64,000 nt of DNA. It comes from Salinibacter pepae (GTDB lineage Bacteria; Bacteroidota; Rhodothermia; Rhodothermales; Salinibacteraceae). Shown piece after piece: positions 62,160 through 64,000 of the stretch; position 1 is the first letter of the stretch; every line of letters starts with the position of its first letter. The translations under genes were made by a program, and so were the position numbers. The stretch is taken from contig NZ_CAMTTE010000001.1 of NCBI RefSeq assembly GCF_947077775.1, positions 3,252,501 to 3,316,500 on the forward strand, in the 5' to 3' direction. The notes under the pieces are model-generated. The model saw nothing but the letters and a program-made list of their open reading frames with translations. It was not told the origin of the DNA and ran no database searches.

Positions 62160-62795
62160 ATGTCTCGTCCCCCTTCCCGCCGCCGGATGATGTGCGCTCG
62201 GGTTCTGCTACTGCTGTCCGTGACCGGGCTCGTCCTGGCCTGCGGGACGGGGCCATCGTCGGGGGGCTACGAGCAGGCCGTCATGCAGGACCGCGTGCAG
62301 CGGGACATGCAGATGCGGGAGAAGGAGAGCGTACTGCCCCCCGGCCGCCGGGAGGCCTTCCGAGGGCTCAACTTCTACGAGGTGGACCCGGCCTACCGGT
62401 ACACAGTGCCGCTCCGGCGGTTCGAGACGCCCGACACGGTGATGATCCCCGAGAGCACGGGCGATCTGCGCCCCCAGCAGCGGGTCGGGGAGGTCACGGT
62501 GCCGCTCCCGGAGGGGCCGGAAGAGCTGGTCGTGTTTCGCGGCGAGGGCGATATGCCGCGCGGGCGACTGTGGATTCCGTTTGCCGACTCCACCAACCGC
62601 CACGCCACGTACAAGGGAGGGCGCTATGTGGACCTGCGCCCGACCGATTCGGACTCGGTCGTGGTCGACTTCAACCGGGCGTACAATCCCACCTGCGCCT
62701 ACAATCCGGACTTCGCGTGCCCGCTGCCGCCCCCGAAGAACCGAATCGCCGTGCCGGTGGGGGCGGGGGAGAAGCGCCCCACCTTCGGAGGATAG
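62160..62795 (+). CDS. DUF1684 lipoprotein
   Basis: 211 residues. Signal peptide with lipobox VLACG (cysteine about 28). The C-terminal signature of DUF1684 is clear: LWIPFADST, GGRYVDLRP, VVDFNRAYNPTCAYNP and CPLPPPKNRIAVPVGAGEK. Function unknown; family members occur in many bacteria. It starts 4 bp after the DUF411 gene and shares its transcript, suggesting a common envelope, possibly metal-related, task. Confidence 0.85.
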   Translation: MSRPPSRRRMMCARVLLLLSVTGLVLACGTGPSSGGYEQAVMQDRVQRDMQMREKESVLPPGRREAFRGLNFYEVDPAYRYTVPLRRFETPDTVMIPESTGDLRPQQRVGEVTVPLPEGPEELVVFRGEGDMPRGRLWIPFADSTNRHATYKGGRYVDLRPTDSDSVVVDFNRAYNPTCAYNPDFACPLPPPKNRIAVPVGAGEKRPTFGG

Positions 62796-62831
62796 GGCGA
62801 ATTGCATCTGCGAGCCGAGGCAAATACCTTG

Positions 62832-62920
62832 CAGGCCTGGCCAGGGGTACCCGTTGCTCGTCGAGCACGGGCTGAGACATACCCTTCGAACCTGATCCGG
62901 CTCGCACCGGCGCAGGAAGT
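62832..62920 (+). promoter_or_regulatory. TPP riboswitch (THI element)
   Basis: The conserved thiamin pyrophosphate aptamer core is present in order: GGGGTACCCG, a P3 hairpin GCTCGTCGAGC, then GGGCTGAGA, ACCCTTCGAACCTGATCCGG, and CCGGCGCAGGAAG. The P4 arm CCGG/CCGG closes correctly. It sits just upstream of the short-chain dehydrogenase on the same strand. A GTGC-TTCG-GCAC hairpin follows at 62919-62930, without a T-run, so control of translation is more likely than termination. Confidence 0.93.
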
Positions 62921-63004
62921 GCTTCGGCACCGTCCGGAGACGCGTGCATGAGCGACGTACCGTCTGGCTCTACCGTATTCCTCGTACCAGGAAGCCAGTC
63001 TCTC

Positions 63005-63769
63005 ATGCGTGATCTCGACTCGCAAGTTGTCGTCATCACCGGGGCCAGCCGTGGGCTCGGCGCCGCCATTGCCCGGGCCTTCGGGCGGGAGGGCGCCCGC
63101 GTGGTGGTCAACTACTACCAGAGCCCGGATCGGGCCGAGGCCGTCGCCGCCGACATCGGCGACCGGGCCCTGCCCGTCCAGGCCGATGTGCGCGACCCGG
63201 ACGCCGTGCAGGCGATGATCGACACCGCCACGGGCCACTTCGGGGCGCCCGTCACGACCGCCGTCCACAATGCCCTGATCGACTACCAGTTCGACGCGGC
63301 ACATCGGGAGACCGCCGATACCATCGACTGGGCGGACTATCAGGCGCAGGTGGAGGGGTCGGTGAAGGGGGCCCTGCACCTGCTCCAGGCCTGCCTTCCC
63401 GAGATGCGGGCGGCGGGGGAGGGGCGGTTTGTGGGCATCAGCTCCAACCTCGTACAGGCCCCGGCCGTCCCGTACCACGACTACACCACCGGCAAGGCGG
63501 CCCTTCTCGGGTTCACGCGCAACATGGCGGGCGAGCTCGGAGCGGAGGGCATCACCGTGAACCTGGTGTCGGGCGGGCTGCTCGACGAGACGGACGCCAG
63601 CGCGGCCTCGTCGGACGCCGTGTTCGACGCCATCCGCCAGAACACCCCGCGCGGCACGGTGACCACCCCGGAGGAGGTGGCCGACGCGGTGCTCTTCTTC
63701 GCGTCCCCCTGGGCCCGGGCCGTCACGGGGCAGAACCTGATCGTGGACGGCGGCCTCGTGATGCAGTAG
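63005..63769 (+). CDS. Short-chain dehydrogenase/reductase under TPP riboswitch control
   Basis: 254 residues from ATG at 63005; an ATG at 62948 gives a 19-residue extension without signal character, so the start is not certain. Rossmann motif ITGASRGLGAAIA, cofactor segment VVVNYY, catalytic Ser in GISSNLVQ and Tyr/Lys in YHDYTTGKAAL, and the end motif VDGGLVMQ place it in the classical SDR group, close to 3-oxoacyl-ACP reductases. The riboswitch implies a thiamin-related role. I recall thiamin-regulated SDRs called oarX in comparative studies. Its reaction is unknown. Confidence 0.88.
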   Translation: MRDLDSQVVVITGASRGLGAAIARAFGREGARVVVNYYQSPDRAEAVAADIGDRALPVQADVRDPDAVQAMIDTATGHFGAPVTTAVHNALIDYQFDAAHRETADTIDWADYQAQVEGSVKGALHLLQACLPEMRAAGEGRFVGISSNLVQAPAVPYHDYTTGKAALLGFTRNMAGELGAEGITVNLVSGGLLDETDASAASSDAVFDAIRQNTPRGTVTTPEEVADAVLFFASPWARAVTGQNLIVDGGLVMQ

Positions 63770-63811
63770 CCCCCGCCCGAATCGTGCTCCCCTCACCTCC
63801 ATCCCGCGCTC

Positions 63812-64000
63812 GTGATTCTTCTTGCCCTCGAAACCGCAACTTCCACCTGTGGCGCGGCCGTCCTGGACGGCGACACGGTGGTTGCGGAGGCCCACCTCCA
63901 CCGCCCCCGTGTGCACGCCGAGCGCCTGACCCCGCTGGTCGAAGATGTGCTCGACCACGCCGACGCGACGCCGGCGGCCCTGGATGCCGTGGCCGCATCG
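63812..64000 (+). CDS. tsaB: tRNA threonylcarbamoyladenosine biosynthesis protein TsaB, N-terminal part
   Basis: The gene starts at GTG 63812 and runs off the right edge; 63 residues are visible. The opening ILLALETATSTCGAAVLDGD and HRPRVHAERLTPLVEDVL match TsaB (YeaZ), the partner of TsaD in making the t6A modification of tRNAs decoding ANN codons. The gap to the SDR stop is 42 bp on the same strand, so read-through co-transcription from the riboswitch-controlled gene is possible. Confidence 0.88.
   Translation, partial: MILLALETATSTCGAAVLDGDTVVAEAHLHRPRVHAERLTPLVEDVLDHADATPAALDAVAAS

Noticed and set aside
61493-62875. 460-codon plus-strand frame across the DUF411 and DUF1684 genes
   Set aside because: Out of frame with both family signatures; composition is glycine/arginine-rich shadow.

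Overview
The window is 64 kb of GC-rich, gene-dense bacterial chromosome. It very probably comes from an extremely halophilic member of the Rhodothermota (Salinibacter or a close relative). The evidence is indirect but agrees: acidic proteins throughout, Bacteroidota/Rhodothermota-type families (DUF3098, DUF3467, DUF1684), few Shine-Dalgarno sites, a haloarchaeal-looking pantoate kinase, and a tmRNA tag reading ADDYSYAMAA, which I recall as the Salinibacter ruber tag. There is no rRNA, no CRISPR array and no recognisable transposase.

Layout. 0-5 kb holds cell-wall and lysine/diaminopimelate genes: the tail of a NamZ-type muramidase, a DUF3098 protein, dacB, mreD, and dapB-dapA. tRNA-Ala(GGC) and a photolyase follow. 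From 6.6 to 13.7 kb, up to the 3' end of ssrA (tmRNA), coding density drops and genes become atypical: small membrane and zinc-ribbon proteins, an exported protein with a possible permuted papain-like fold, a PIN-domain protein, a DUF2513 protein and a cupin. This looks accessory. 14-29 kb returns to housekeeping: mazG, acyl-CoA dehydrogenase, dps, topA, rsgA, a DUF3467-histidine kinase-receiver fusion, cystathionine beta-synthase, an LptF/LptG permease and sucC.

30-46 kb contains exported proteins, a pair of amidohydrolases (the second without its metal ligands), a phosphopantetheinyl transferase, a membrane-bound degenerate GGDEF protein, lysine 2,3-aminomutase beside an ATP-grasp ligase, an NhaC-type antiporter, ppsA and ahcY. 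46.5-52 kb contains a decayed STAS-like gene, then alaX, a pantoate kinase, a penicillin-acylase-family hydrolase, a DoxX-like protein and ferredoxin. 52-64 kb contains ruvB interrupted by a 510-residue intein in its ATP-binding loop, rpoN, a cysteine-desulfurase-like enzyme, an EF-G paralogue, DUF411 and DUF1684 proteins, a TPP riboswitch in front of a short-chain dehydrogenase, and the start of tsaB.

The strongest points for follow-up are the RuvB intein, the TPP-riboswitch-controlled dehydrogenase, the DUF3467 signalling fusion, the haloarchaeal-type pantoate kinase, the beta-lysine/ATP-grasp pair, and the accessory segment between tRNA-Ala and ssrA. All identifications come from reading motifs; no database search was run.
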